Of a stretch of DNA of 64,000 nucleotides, positions 34,197 to 45,152 are shown one piece after another. The DNA is from Mycocentrospora acerina (lineage: Eukaryota; Ascomycota; Dothideomycetes; Pleosporales). Each line of letters starts with the position of its first letter. Positions within the stretch are counted from its first letter, which is position 1. The translations under genes and the position numbers were made by a program. Below the pieces are notes generated by a model that was given only the letters and a program-made list of their open reading frames with translations, searched no databases and was not told where the DNA came from. The stretch lies in the NCBI GenBank assembly GCA_022701365.1, contig JAKUHH010000234.1, positions 1-64,000 on the forward strand, read 5' to 3'.

Positions 34197-34259
34197 TCTT
34201 GGCAAACACGCAACCCGGCTGAGAAACATTCGACTTCCTCGTGCGCCTCGTCCCGTGCC

Positions 34260-36710
34260 ATGGAGGAACCCCCTCGCTCGTCGAAGCGCAGAAAGCTCGA
34301 CACGCCAAAGCGCACGGCATCGACGAGAGCGTCTGGAAGACTCACCAGCCGCACCGTGTCGTATGGAGAAGGCGCGGCTCTGTCCGACGTGGAAGAAGAA
34401 GAGGCTACGCCGAAGCGTGGAGCACCGCCGACAAGCACAACAAACGGCTCTTTGGCCCAGCCGCCGGCCGCTGACGCCATTGACGTCTACGACGATATTG
34501 ACGGCGCCTTGGGCATCCAAACATCCCCGCGACCCACCCCACGGCAGCCGCGACCCCGGCCCAAATCCAAGCAAGACGCCGCAAGCCCTGACGGGATTGC
34601 GACCGAACCTGCGCCTACCATCGCTCCGCCGAAACGGGGGCGAGGGCGACCGAGAAAGGTGGTCGACGGCTCAGCTGCCGTGTCGACTCCTGTGAAAGAC
34701 AAAAAGGGAAGTACGAAGGCCACGACTTCAGTCCGCAAGACGCCGATTGCGCGGGCAAGCGGGCGGAAGCCAAAGGTGCCTGCTCCAACACACAGCAACG
34801 AGGACGTCCATGAGCCGCATAATGGCGTGCATGGAACATCTCCCTCCAAGCTGCAGCAGAAGAAGAAAAAGAGGAAAATAGTTGGCAGTGCCTCCGCTGA
34901 AATAGTTACTGAGACAGACGGAGAAATAGCCGTTGCAGCACTATCAAAATCGGCAAGAAAACGCAAACCAACAGAGAAGCTACGCACAACTGTAGATTCG
35001 GAGAATGATTCAACCCACTTCAATCAGGACATATCAAGCAGCGCGAGACAGACGGCAAGTGCCAGGCGGCGAAACAATCGCGTCGACCATATGCACAACT
35101 ACGGCGACGAGAGCCCCCTAGGGCATGTTGAGCAAGTCAACGAGGGTATCGACAACGAAAACAATGATGACGATGACGCCTTGGATGTAGATGAGAATAG
35201 CCTATTGGAAAGCGTCCTGGATCCCACCGAACCGAGTCCTTTCAACAAGCCTATATCGGCGCAAAAAGAAAAGCTCGCGCCTCTGCTCGTTTACCATGGT
35301 CTTACCGAAGGTCGGGAGCTAGACCTACTCAAAACCATCGTCCTGGAACGCATTGCAGGCAAACGTTCTGCACCTCTTGTTGGACTCGACGAGGAGTACA
35401 ACTCTGTCCACCAACTAGTCGAGAACACCATCACCGCTGGAGAGGGCAATTCCATGCTGTTGATCGGTGCGCGGGGCAGCGGCAAGACGGCGCTTGTGAA
35501 CAAGGTCCTCGCAGAAGTGTCGAGGGAAAACGGCGGAGACTATCACGTCGTCCGCCTCACCGGCCTGATACACACCGACGATAAGATTGCCTTGCGCGAG
35601 ATCTGGCGCCAACTGGGCAAAGAAATGGATATTGAAGAAGATGGTAGTGGGCCTGGCAAAAACTACGCCGACACCTTAACAACTCTTCTCGCACTGCTCT
35701 CCCATCCCTCCGAACAGACGGGCGAGCTCACAGAACAAGTGGCCAAAGCAGTCATCTTCGTCATGGACGAGTTCGATCTCTTCGCTCAGCATCCTCGCCA
35801 GACGCTTCTCTACAATCTCTTTGACATTGCTCAGTCGCGAAAGGCTCCCATTGCTGTGCTGGGATTGACTACGCGTATCGATGTGACAAATAGCCTGGAG
35901 AAGCGAGTGAAGAGCCGATTTAGCCATCGCTATGTGCACCTCAGTCTCGCCAAGACGTTTACTGCATTCCAGGAAATTTGCATGGCCTGTTTGACTGTAC
36001 AACCCGATCAATTAAATTTAGAAGAGAGGGGCATATTGCAGGGCGGCATAAAGACTACACCCGCGAAGATGCATGCGAAGCAAGACGTTCTGGAGGAGTG
36101 GAATATGAACATCAAGGTAATATCACGTCTACTCACAGTTGTCTCGAATGACTGCTAACACGCACAGAAACTATTCTCGTCTCCCTCTTTCCTCAAAACT
36201 CATCTTGCATCCACTTTCTACCGCACAAAATCTGTGCCCGCCGTCCTAATAACATTCTTCCTTCCAACCGCCTCCCTCTCCGCCAATTCCGCGTTCGAAC
36301 CACTCCACCTGCTCGATCCTCCAGATGCCAAACTATCTCTCATTCCTCACCTTTCAACACTTGCCTTGTCTCTCCTCATCGCCACTGCCCGCCTTGACAT
36401 CATTCACGACAGTGATACCTGTAACTTCAATATGGCGTACGACGAGTACGTAACCCTAGCCTCAAAGGCCAGGATTCAGAGTGCTGCGGGCGGACTGAGC
36501 GCAAGTGGTAGCGTGAGTAAGGTGTGGGGCAAGGATGTTGCGAGAAGGGAATGGGAGAGTCTGGTAGAGTTGGGGCTTGTGATGCCAGTTATTGCTGGGC
36601 AGGTCGGCGGGTTTGGAATGGTAAGGGCAGACGTCAGCTTGGAGGAAGTAGGAGATGTGTTGAAAGCGGAGAAGGAAAGGGGGTTGGAGAGATGGTGTAG
36701 AGCCCTTTGA
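34260..36710 (+). CDS. ORC4: Origin recognition complex subunit 4
   Basis: AAA+ subunit of the nuclear origin recognition complex that loads MCM at replication origins. 799 aa in two exons, 34260-36116 and 36168-36710 (51-nt intron, CTAAC branch). The first ~350 residues are disordered and basic, with S/T-P sites and an AT-hook-like P-K-R-G-R-G-R-P-R-K near residue 122-131, much longer than in animals and normal for filamentous fungi. Walker A GARGSGKT is at 403-410, Walker B V-I-F-V-M-D-E-F-D-L-F follows, and sensor-1-like V-L-G-L-T-T-R-I-D and S-R-F-S-H-R complete the ATPase. Exon 2 is the winged-helix part. The start is the first ATG; the frame is open further upstream from a TTG with a polyQ stretch. 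Confidence 0.94.
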
Positions 36711-37076
36711 GAGGAGTTGATAGAAATAGGGAAAATTCGGCTAGAGTTGTTGTTGTTGCGCCTCAGCAATTCTTGCGTTTGCATCCTCAGCCGCCCCAAC
36801 CGCAAGAAATGTTCATTCTAGTATACCATTGATCTCCATAAAAATCGCATCCAGAACGGGTATGGCTTCCGCATGACATAGTTTCTCCCAAGTGATTTCC
36901 CCGCAAACGGGTCTTAATCCTCCGTAGACCATAAATTCGAAATCAACCGAAGTTGCAATGATTGGTTAATGCAAAGTTCCCGTCATCCGGTTGTCATCAC
37001 ATTGGCAGAACTACTTAAATGTTTGATCGCTCCCCGGACTATCTCGGAGCTATTTCTTTCGCTCGACCCTTTCACA
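36711..37076. other. Short intergenic region
   Basis: 3' flank of ORC4 and promoter of the esterase gene; nothing else was seen. Confidence 0.6.
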
Positions 37077-38327
37077 ATGCGAGCTGCACAGTCTTTTGTC
37101 ACTACCTTGCTTTTAGCTGTCGGGTTTGCGGAAAAACTATCTAATGTGTGGGAGACGGGCAAGTTCAAGACTGTAGTCACGTTTGGGGATAGCTACACGG
37201 ATGAGAATCGATTGGGGTATTTCATCACGCATAATGGAACGGCACCGCCTGTTGGGTGGGATCAGCCTGTGGTATGTATATTTTCAATTGACCCGTTTCG
37301 GGGTTGTATACTTTGCCTGTCATTATTAGCATGTTTGGATTCGGCTTCTTCATTCCAATCTCCAATATCAAACTAAATCCTAACACACAACCTGGATTTT
37401 GCATACACTAACACACGGGAAAACCATCCTATACGATTTCCCATAACTAACCAACTATATCAGGGCCTCTCCACCGCCTCTGGTGGCCTCTCCTGGGCTC
37501 GCTACGCTAGCATCTACTCCAACACAACGCTCTACAACTACGCCGTCTCCGGCGCTGTATGTTCCAATCAGATAACCCCTCGCGATTTTGCAGCTATCAA
37601 TGCTCCATTCCCTGATATATCCGGCTACGAACTCCCCGCCTTCATTGCAGACTCATCCTACCGCTCGCCCAACGGCAGCAAGTTCTTCACCAGTACGCCT
37701 AAAGACACTGTATATGCTATTTGGATCGGTACCAACGACTTGGGTAACAACGCCTTTCTGACCGACAGCCAAGTTCCTGGCAAGACTGTCAAGGATTTTG
37801 TGGACTGCGTGTACTCTACTGTTAAAAAATTATACGAGAACGGCGGTCGATACTTTGTTCTCCTAAACCTTGCGCCCTTGAACCTCCTCCCGCAATACGC
37901 ATTGCCTGAGAATGGCGGCCTTTCAGCAACGCAGTTCTGGACTGATAAAGCGCAATATAATGCCACAGAGGTCTCGCTCCGCATGCAGCAAACCGTCGTC
38001 AGTCTGAACGAAGTATACAAGTACCGCACCCCATCCCTTCCCGCATCTTATCCAGGGATTCAAATCGCAAATTTTGACGTCAATTCATTGATGACAGATA
38101 TCTGGAATAACCCTAAAAACTACTTGAATGGCACGGCGCCGCCGAATGTCACAGGGGTGGCGCATCAATGCGGAGTAAGTGGCGGGAACTGCACATTAGC
38201 AGCAAGTCCAGATAGCTACATGTGGTATGACCCGCTGCATCCTAGTGAGCAGACAAGTCGGATTGTGGCGAGAGAATTTGTTAAGGTGCTAGGCGGGAAG
38301 AGTGAATATGCGAAGTACTGGCGGTGA
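37077..38327 (+). CDS. Secreted GDSL lipase/esterase (CE16-like)
   Basis: Extracellular SGNH-fold carbohydrate/lipid esterase, 352-aa precursor. Two exons, 37077-37271 and 37464-38327; the 192-nt intron is unusually long for this locus. A short signal peptide (to about residue 18) precedes V-V-T-F-G-D-S-Y-T-D with the nucleophile Ser39. The oxyanion-hole Asn is in W-I-G-T-N-D, and the Asp/His of the triad are in Y-D-P-L-H-P-S. Several N-glycosylation sequons (for example N-G-T and N-A-T) are present. It resembles acetylesterases acting on plant cell-wall oligosaccharides (CE16); a lipase function is the main alternative. Confidence 0.92.
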
Positions 38328-38973
38328 GGAGAGGGGAAAGAGAAATGGCACACAGAAGAGGTTGAGACGAAAGAGAGAGGAAATAAGAAGTATTGTCAAT
38401 GGGATTTTGCCTTGCATGTAGATAAGCGGCCACAAGGACAATTGACAGATGTTAAATGAAATAGTTGGTGGATGTGTACATGGGTGAGAAGCATCTACCT
38501 CCTTGTGTTATAAATCATCTTTTCTACGACCAACCCCATTGATCGACAATAGCGCAATTCAAAACTCCCCCATCTTTGCCACGCGGGTACATAAGATAGC
38601 GTGGTGCCTGGGGGCAGAACGAGTAAGAAGATACATATTCATTGCCATACCAGGACTTTCAGGATTAGTCACTCGCTCAACATGAAAGCAAGAGGGATGA
38701 ATGGATTTTGTGGACAAAAAAAGGTACAGAAAAATTGAAGAGGAGGTGAAAGATGTATTAATTTTGAATAAATTCATGGTCTAATCTCTCAAAGAATATT
38801 TGCTCAAGTAAAATTGGTATAAAAATTTCATGTCATCAACTGCATAACGATTAGCATGCATGTAAATCAGACCTAGACGTCAATTAGTGTTAGGATCCTC
38901 TTCGATTCATTTGCTCCTGAACAGTTCATTACAGTCAGACCAACAGTTCTGAAATGTCACCTCTCGTTCCCCC
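38328..38973. other. Intergenic region between convergent genes
   Basis: About 650 bp, AT-leaning, without a supported gene. Confidence 0.6.
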
Positions 38974-40308
38974 TCAACGACGTTGCACACCGCTCCCCTC
39001 CAACTCGCTCGAAAACGTCCCTGCCTCGTGCGCATACGCCTGTGGGCCCTTGGGAATCACACCATGGTCCGCATACTGTTGCGCCTGTGCATACTGCGGC
39101 TGCGGGCTGGCCGAAGGTGACGGTGCGTGTATTGCTTGCCCGCTCATGTGTGAACCACCGTGTTGCGGCCATTGTTGTCCCGGCGACTGCGGTGATTGCG
39201 GCGACTGTGGAGCAACCCAGCTATCGTGTTTGGCGACACCAAATGGCACCATACCGGGGACAGGTTGGGTGGGATTTTGCTGCATAGGAGGAGGATAGTA
39301 TTGTGGAGGTTGAGGGAAGTTAGCGTTTTGCTGCTGGTAGGCGGTTGTAGGGGATGTTGGCGGAATGTACGTGGCGGCAGGAGGAGGAGGTTGCGAATCA
39401 GAGGAATTGTTCTTCTTGCGTTTCACGAGGCAGAACCAGAGAAGGAAGGCGACGATGGCAAGCCCAATGACGGGTCCTGCAACGGCGCCGGCGATCCATG
39501 CTTTGCTCTCGGTCTTCTTTCCAGTTTCGGTGGGGACGGGGACGGAGGATGCTATGGTAGGTGTGGCGGAGGTGGAGGTAGGGGTAGAGGAGAAGGAAGA
39601 AGAAGAAGAAGAAGTCGGTGTTGGAGTTCGAGTTGATGATGATGTCGAAATTGCTGATCACCGTGTGTTAGTTTCATTTGCATGCGGTCAGAGGATGATG
39701 AGGTCTCTTACGGGTCGATGCGCCTGAAGGTGCTACTCGGTAATAACTCCAATTCTTTGAGCTGACACCACAATTGATATTGGTACGAGGCCGAGTATCT
39801 TGCTCGTTCTGGAACAAAGATAAAGTATTACATATAGAGAATGATTTGTCGGCCGGATCCGGGTAGGCAACGGTACTGGCATTGGTTAGATGTCGTCTCT
39901 GTCGGGAATAACCTTGTGTTGAAAAAGTAACATAGATACTCACCATGCGATTGAAGTCACCTTTGCTGACACCGTCGACCCCCCAGAAAGTGTTGTTGCA
40001 GAAGCAGAATATATCAAAATCCCGTTGGAGCACTGGAATGGTATGATTCTACAGCCGGCACCGCCTGTCGAACAGCAAGCCCAGTAGTCTCCGCTTTGAT
40101 ACATTGTATTTCCCGGGTCACAAGACTCAGCTGTCCATCCTCTAGAGTATGAAATCCATCCCATAAAATTGTCAGCATTCTGCTTCCTCAAAAGCTCGAT
40201 CTGCGGGCCCTGAGTGATGGTCGCGTCTGAGGTCGAAGCGGTTGGTGTAACCAACACCGCGAGGCCGGATGAAAATAGGGATACACCTATCAAGAGGTGC
40301 AGATACAT
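38974..40308 (-). CDS. Single-pass membrane protein with Ser-rich stalk and Pro/Gln-rich tail
   Basis: 402-aa protein of unknown function, widespread in filamentous ascomycetes. Three exons: 40308-39944, 39875-39712 and 39653-38974 (introns 68 and 58 nt). A signal peptide (about residues 1-17) leads to a Cys-containing ectodomain that includes W-T-A-E-S-C-D-P-G and A-C-C-S-T-G-G-A-G-C and, after intron 1, Y-P-D-P-A-D-K-S-F-S-I-C-N-T. A Ser/Thr stalk is followed by a TM segment W-I-A-G-A-V-A-G-P-V-I-G-L-A-I-V-A-F-L and a K-R-K-K stop-transfer. The cytosolic tail is rich in P, Q and Y (repeated P-Q-S-P). The layout resembles wall-stress sensors such as Wsc/Mid2, but no WSC domain is seen; a surface sensing role is only a guess. 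Confidence 0.85.
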
Positions 40309-40987
40309 CTTGGTCTCGAGTTAACCCTCAGCAATGGGATGATGTCGATCGTCGAAACGCTTCATATGTGACCACAGTCGCGACAGGAAAAAGAAGGGGC
40401 CCTGAACTAGTCAATGCAAGTTGACAGCAGGCTGGCGAAGTCCTTCATAACAACGATTGTGCACATGAGCTATTCTCAAACCATATCTTGCTGACCGGTA
40501 TTGTCCCCTCACGAGGCTGAACGATAGTTTCCTTGGTCCAATGAAACCATGACTGTCCCCGCAGTAGAGCACACACTTTACTATAAGTAGTACCTAGTAC
40601 CTCGTATCTTTCCCCAGAATGGATACAAGCGATACATGGTTTACTGCGGCTGGAGTGCCAAGCACGAACAAACACATGGTTAAGCGAGCAAGCGGAAAGC
40701 CGAATTGGCCATGTTTCCGGGCTGTGTCCTGACTTCGCATACGGGTGTTTGGCATGGCAATACCATTCGCACGACAAAAAGACCACTCTCTCGAATGGGC
40801 GTCTTGTTGAGAGCAGGCTATTGGTGTGAAAGATTAGGTCGGGAGGTAGGCATTAAGAATGCGCATGGTAATTTAGTTGCGGCCCCCACTGCTGTGGATC
40901 ACAAATGATCTTTTGTGGAGATCGCAGCCTTTCCAATGGCTCGATGTTCAGGGCTTGCCTTACATACTGAAAGTATTTTTTCGGTTG
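40309..40987. other. Intergenic region
   Basis: About 680 bp; promoter of the membrane-protein gene and 3' flank of the ACP synthase gene. No gene was recognised. Confidence 0.6.
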
Positions 40988-41893
40988 TTATCTCTCTTCA
41001 GTTGTATCAGTTCCAAAGGCATCCCGCTCTTGTGCAGCAATGCGTTGTTCTTCAATTTGGAGCTGTCTGATCTTGTCGAGAATGGCGCTCCGGCGTCGAA
41101 GATCCTCGAATCGTTTGCCGAGCACTTCTTCAATGCTCAAATCAGTAGCCTGTAGTAATGTTAATATTGTGTGGAAGCGGTCGCTTGTTCCAATCTTACT
41201 ACTAGAACAGTGTCACAATTGCCTTGTAATTTGGACGACACCAATCCCAACTTTTCAGTGCTCATGTTGGTTTCTCTAGAAGCAGGAAACTTTTTCATTG
41301 AAGGAACGAGGGCAACAGCTGCCGCAAAGCCTCCGTCATGGGTGATACTGAGTTCGCACAGTTGGCCATCGATGCGATCCAAATCCCAAGACTTAGATAC
41401 AATATTTCCTGCAGTGTCCCGAGAGTCATGGACGTTATTGTCAACGTCCTGGTCGCTCAAAAGCCTATCTAGTATCAAGCCTTGAGGTGGTGAGGACCTC
41501 TTGCCATTTCGAGCTGGAAGGGTAACGGGAAGGATCACGATCTGCTGCAACCCTCTTGCATCTCTGTCCATGTGGTCGCAAGCTTTGCGACAAGCCTCTT
41601 TGGCTGCAAATCTTTCCCATGGTTAGCAATTGGCATGGGCAACTAAAGCTTCGTACACACCGGCCTGCCAGGAATTGCGAGATCATATCCAGTTTTGCAG
41701 AAAATTCTGCTGCAGGCCCAAATCGCTCCCAGAAGTAGCGACGTTCAGGACTTGTGAGGGTTCTGTTCAAAAACCGTTCTAAAGGCGACTTCCCGAAGCC
41801 ATTGTGAGGCCGCGAGATGACGGCCCTGATTCGCGAAACACTGCAGATGTCGACACCAACACGCAATGAGGTTGGGAAAGGCCGTGGTGCCAT
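40988..41893 (-). CDS. PPT2: Holo-[acyl-carrier-protein] synthase (AcpS-type phosphopantetheinyl transferase)
   Basis: Transfers 4'-phosphopantetheine from CoA to a carrier-protein serine; by family and size probably the mitochondrial enzyme. 268 aa in three exons: 41893-41661, 41611-41200 and 41149-40988. V-G-V-D-I-C-S-V-S-R-I near residue 12 carries the metal-binding Asp. G-R-F-A-A-K-E-A-C spans intron 1 and contains the metal-binding Glu and catalytic Lys. S-I-T-H-D-G-G-F-A-A-A-V-A is the third motif. Intron 1 uses an AAAG acceptor, chosen because it alone restores F-A-A-K-E-A. Exon 3 adds a ~50-residue charged helical tail (E-E-V-L-G-K-R-F-E-D-L-R-R-R) beyond the usual domain. If its GTAAGA donor is not used, translation would end at 41161. 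The gene starts 167 bp downstream of a tRNA-Ser gene on the same strand. Confidence 0.88.
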
Positions 41894-42051
41894 AATGTGA
41901 TGAGATATTGGACTACAGTCGCAGCAGGTAGTCGAGGCCGAATGATGTACCTTGGCAGGGTTTAAATGCTCCGACACACATTCGAGATCAGGACGTCGGG
42001 CAAAAAGGACAGGCGGGTCCGACTTAAAGAGAGTGAGACTGCATTGTGAGC

Positions 42052-42056
42052 AAAAA
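42052..42056 (-). terminator. Pol III T-run terminator of tRNA-Ser
   Basis: Five T on the minus strand, four bases beyond the tRNA 3' end, fit an RNA polymerase III terminator. Confidence 0.75.
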
Positions 42057-42059
42057 GAA

Positions 42060-42140
42060 CGACGTAGGCAGGATTCGAACCTGCGCTCCCGAAGGAACAA
42101 GATTTCTAGTCTTGCGCGATAACCACTCCGCCACCACGCC
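42060..42140 (-). tRNA. tRNA-Ser (anticodon AGA)
   Basis: The minus strand folds as an 81-nt class II tRNA without intron. The acceptor stem GGCGTGG pairs with CTACGTC (with G-U pairs). There is a D-arm G-C-G/C-G-C, and the anticodon stem CAAGA/TCTTG encloses the loop CTAGAAA with anticodon AGA at 42107-42105. A short variable arm is built on TCC/GGA, the T-arm is GCAGG-TTCGAAT-CCTGC and the discriminator base is G, as in serine tRNAs. It reads UCU (and UCC/UCA if A34 becomes inosine). Confidence 0.96.
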
Positions 42141-43259
42141 GAAACAGAGAGAACGAGTCTCATTTGCTTGATGGAAGTGTGAGAAATTATTATGTATGTA
42201 TAATCATATCTTTATTCAGTTGAAGACCATGCTGAAAGTCAAGTGTTTGTTCACCTAGCGATAACTACCTTCTCAGCCACGACCTGGAGCATCTCCCGTC
42301 AACAAGACGGCAAAGTCATTGAATTCCAGACTAATGAAAGGGATCAACAGTGATGTTTCCGTGGAACTTCCACTCTCTCGATCCATCGACATGCGCACCG
42401 TTCCGGCGGTTAAGGCGATCAATTTCAACAGAGTATTGCACACTTTTGATTTGCAGCATAACGTTCACAAACCTTCATTGTGGTAGCGCCACTGTTTTCA
42501 CAAGTTGACAGGGTCCGACGCAACGGGTACTCCCTTCGCGTTGCTTTTCACAGTGCTGCTAGGTATTCGCTTTCGGGTTGGACCACGAAGGCGTTGTAAG
42601 TGCTCCTGTGATCTTGCTGTCATTCCTCAACTCCTCTGTCGGTAAATGATAGTGCCTGTTGTATCCAGATCTCAGACCGTGACACGTACAAGACTGGCTA
42701 CTGATCCGCACGTTTCGTGCACATGTTACTCATCGTCAAGCCGCTTGCATCTCCCGGACATGAAATCGCGGCGCTGCAGTCATTCCCCGACGCAATCTGC
42801 TACGCCTCATGCTCTAGCTTCCCCATTCGCTCAAAAGTTCATGTTCGATATTAACACTCGAAGCCAACAACTGTAAACATCACTAACTACAACCAGTCTC
42901 ACAGGCGCCAACGGCAGTAACCCGTCGCTAACATTGCACCTACATGATTTCGTAGTAATTCAAGTGAAGGGGCCCCTGTAAGGCACGAACGCCATACTTG
43001 TTGCGGGTTCGATAATCTGAAGATGGACATGCATGGCTGAGAAGCCCGAACCCCGCTGTAGTTGTCACCTGCCCGTCGGTGTTAAAAAGGGTCGGCCGCA
43101 TTTAACTATTATAACTGCCAGTGCTATAGCGGCCGTGATGCTAAAACGATTTTTTCCTCAACTCCGAATCAAAACCGCTTGCATTTGCTGTTTTCCTCAC
43201 ATCGCGTCTTCACCTCGTGTTTCCTTGCGGCATTTTGTTTGGAATGGTAATTAGGCGAA
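42141..43259. other. Intergenic region
   Basis: About 1.1 kb between the tRNA and the Gag-like gene. No LTR, primer-binding site or other retrotransposon part was recognised upstream of the Gag-like ORF. Confidence 0.55.
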
Positions 43260-45152
43260 ATGCTCAGCCCCACCTCATCGCGCCTGCCAGGCGTCTCAAT
43301 CCTCCTCCCAGAAGTCACAGGTTCCGAGTACGCGCGATGGCGACGGAGCATTCGGTTTGCCCTCGAAGCACAAGACCTGTGGGGATATTGCGATGGCAGC
43401 CGTCCTATGCCAATGCCTGAGGCTATTTCATCTGTAACTTCACAGCCAAGTCTTCTGCAAGAGAGAAGAGCATGGGTACGACAGGACCGCGAGGTAAAAC
43501 TCGGCCTCTTCTTGTCTTTGGCGGAGGAGGTCATGCAAGAGGTGTTTGAGGTTGGCCCACCACTTCCGCCTTCTAACCTCAATGCAAGAGAAATATTGGC
43601 TATCTTGGATGAACGCTTCGCAGCCTTTAGATTTGAGGACTACCACCATGCGTTTTGCCACTTCTTGAATCTACACATCGACCAGCACGTTTCACTCGAA
43701 GAGTTCAACGCCGAATTTCAAGCAGGGCTTGACGACATGCATGATTATGGCCAGCCATTGTCAAACATACAAGCCTGCAGTGCATACTTTTCGAAGCTTC
43801 GATGTACGCAAAACACCTGGGTTGCAAGGAAACTGGAAGAATGGGACGCGCAATCATCAAATCCTGAGCTTGTCAACTTGATGAAAGAATCGCCACCATG
43901 GGCGGTTGTTCGATCGCAGGGGAGCAATACCATCAGGACCATACGACCAGATTCAATACCAGAAGAGTGCCCTGAGAGAGTGTCTCAGTTAGATAACGAG
44001 GGGTCAGTATCAAGGAGGTCACATACGTCGACCTTGTCAACTGCCTCCTCTTACTCAAACCAAAGTTCAAATACTACAGCACGATCACAAGAGATTTTCA
44101 TTCATGTTTGCGAAGACATTGCATCACCCGATTTCGCATCGGAAGAACTCGTAGAAATCGATGCCATGAATTTCCCCAAAGTACCTACGTTCACTGCAGC
44201 TCAAACCCAGGAACTCGCTCAAACAAAGAACAGAGTGCTTTCAATGCAGCACCCGATACCGATAAACCGACCACTTCCTCCTCTCCCCCTTAGAGTCAGT
44301 AAGGAAACATGTGGAAGCATAAATTCGCTTCCTACTTCGGCCGCATTGCTCCAGAACTCATCACGAGCCAGCCTAGCACTTCCAACGCAAACATATCCAC
44401 GACCTGCTCTAACCCCAGCATCACAACTCTCCAAACTAAAGTTAGAAACAATTCATCCCACTCTTCGGCCTGTAACATCATACTCGGACCCAAATCACGA
44501 CTCACAGCGCCCTCAGGCATCATTCGACAAAGAAATCAATCCGCCAGAGATCATCCACCCAGCCCTCCGCTCCTCGCCACCCCACACTGCCCCACTTCCT
44601 ATATCCAAACTCGACCTCTTCAATCCCTCGATCTCTTCCCCCAACCTACACATTCCTTGGCCCTCTACCCCTACCCATGCCAACCGCCCTCAAACATCCT
44701 TGTCCCTCTCCTTTTCCTCTTCTCACCACTCTCTCTTCCTCGTTCCATCAACCAACAGTAGCGATCTCAGCCTCCCGCTTCAAGGCGCACGCGAAACACT
44801 CACCGCTACCACTACCATCACCTCCCCCTCCTTCTCTTCTTCCTCATTCCCATCAGAGGTTTCCCACCCACAAACCCACACCGCACCATTCGAAAGCATC
44901 GGCATCCCTCATTGCATATCCCCGTCTGAGCTCCCACCAAGCAAATCCCTCCGATCCCGACCCCGAACATCAACTCTCGACACTTTGCGGGCCCGTACGC
45001 CGACATTCGAGGGCCAGCGTGTGCTGCGTCTCGGGAACGGGGACGGTTTGAGTGCGGAGGAGGGAGAGAAAAAAATGACGGCGATGCTACGGAAGAAAAA
45101 CCACAAGAAGAGTTGGTCGGGATTCGTTACGGCGTTCAAGGGTGGGAAGTGA
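43260..45152 (+). CDS. Copia Gag-like (UBN2/DUF4219-type) protein, stand-alone
   Basis: Single-exon gene of 630 aa. Residues ~10-200 resemble the Gag capsid region of Ty1/copia elements. P-E-V-T-G-S-E-Y-A-R-W-R-R-S-I-R-F-A-L-E matches the family's L-x-G-x-N-Y-x-x-W opening, then A-Q-D-L-W-G-Y-C-D-G-S. The helical part has L-x-x-R-F region counterparts (I-L-D-E-R-F-A-A-F-R) and L-x-x-F-N. No zinc knuckle, protease, integrase or reverse transcriptase follows; instead residues ~240-600 are a Ser/Pro/Thr-rich disordered tail ending in a basic K-K-N-H-K-K-S-W-S-G-F. The intact frame, normal composition and lack of LTRs point to a domesticated gag. An unrelated protein with a similar helical fold remains possible. 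Confidence 0.7.
   Translation: MLSPTSSRLPGVSILLPEVTGSEYARWRRSIRFALEAQDLWGYCDGSRPMPMPEAISSVTSQPSLLQERRAWVRQDREVKLGLFLSLAEEVMQEVFEVGPPLPPSNLNAREILAILDERFAAFRFEDYHHAFCHFLNLHIDQHVSLEEFNAEFQAGLDDMHDYGQPLSNIQACSAYFSKLRCTQNTWVARKLEEWDAQSSNPELVNLMKESPPWAVVRSQGSNTIRTIRPDSIPEECPERVSQLDNEGSVSRRSHTSTLSTASSYSNQSSNTTARSQEIFIHVCEDIASPDFASEELVEIDAMNFPKVPTFTAAQTQELAQTKNRVLSMQHPIPINRPLPPLPLRVSKETCGSINSLPTSAALLQNSSRASLALPTQTYPRPALTPASQLSKLKLETIHPTLRPVTSYSDPNHDSQRPQASFDKEINPPEIIHPALRSSPPHTAPLPISKLDLFNPSISSPNLHIPWPSTPTHANRPQTSLSLSFSSSHHSLFLVPSTNSSDLSLPLQGARETLTATTTITSPSFSSSSFPSEVSHPQTHTAPFESIGIPHCISPSELPPSKSLRSRPRTSTLDTLRARTPTFEGQRVLRLGNGDGLSAEEGEKKMTAMLRKKNHKKSWSGFVTAFKGGK

Noticed and set aside
33936..34574. 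212-codon minus-strand frame with a leucine-rich stretch
   Set aside because: The Leu run is the antisense of the CAA/CAG tract in the ORC4 leader.
43260..45152. Complete Copia retrotransposon around the Gag-like gene
   Set aside because: No protease, integrase, reverse transcriptase, LTR pair or primer-binding site was found within several kb on either side.
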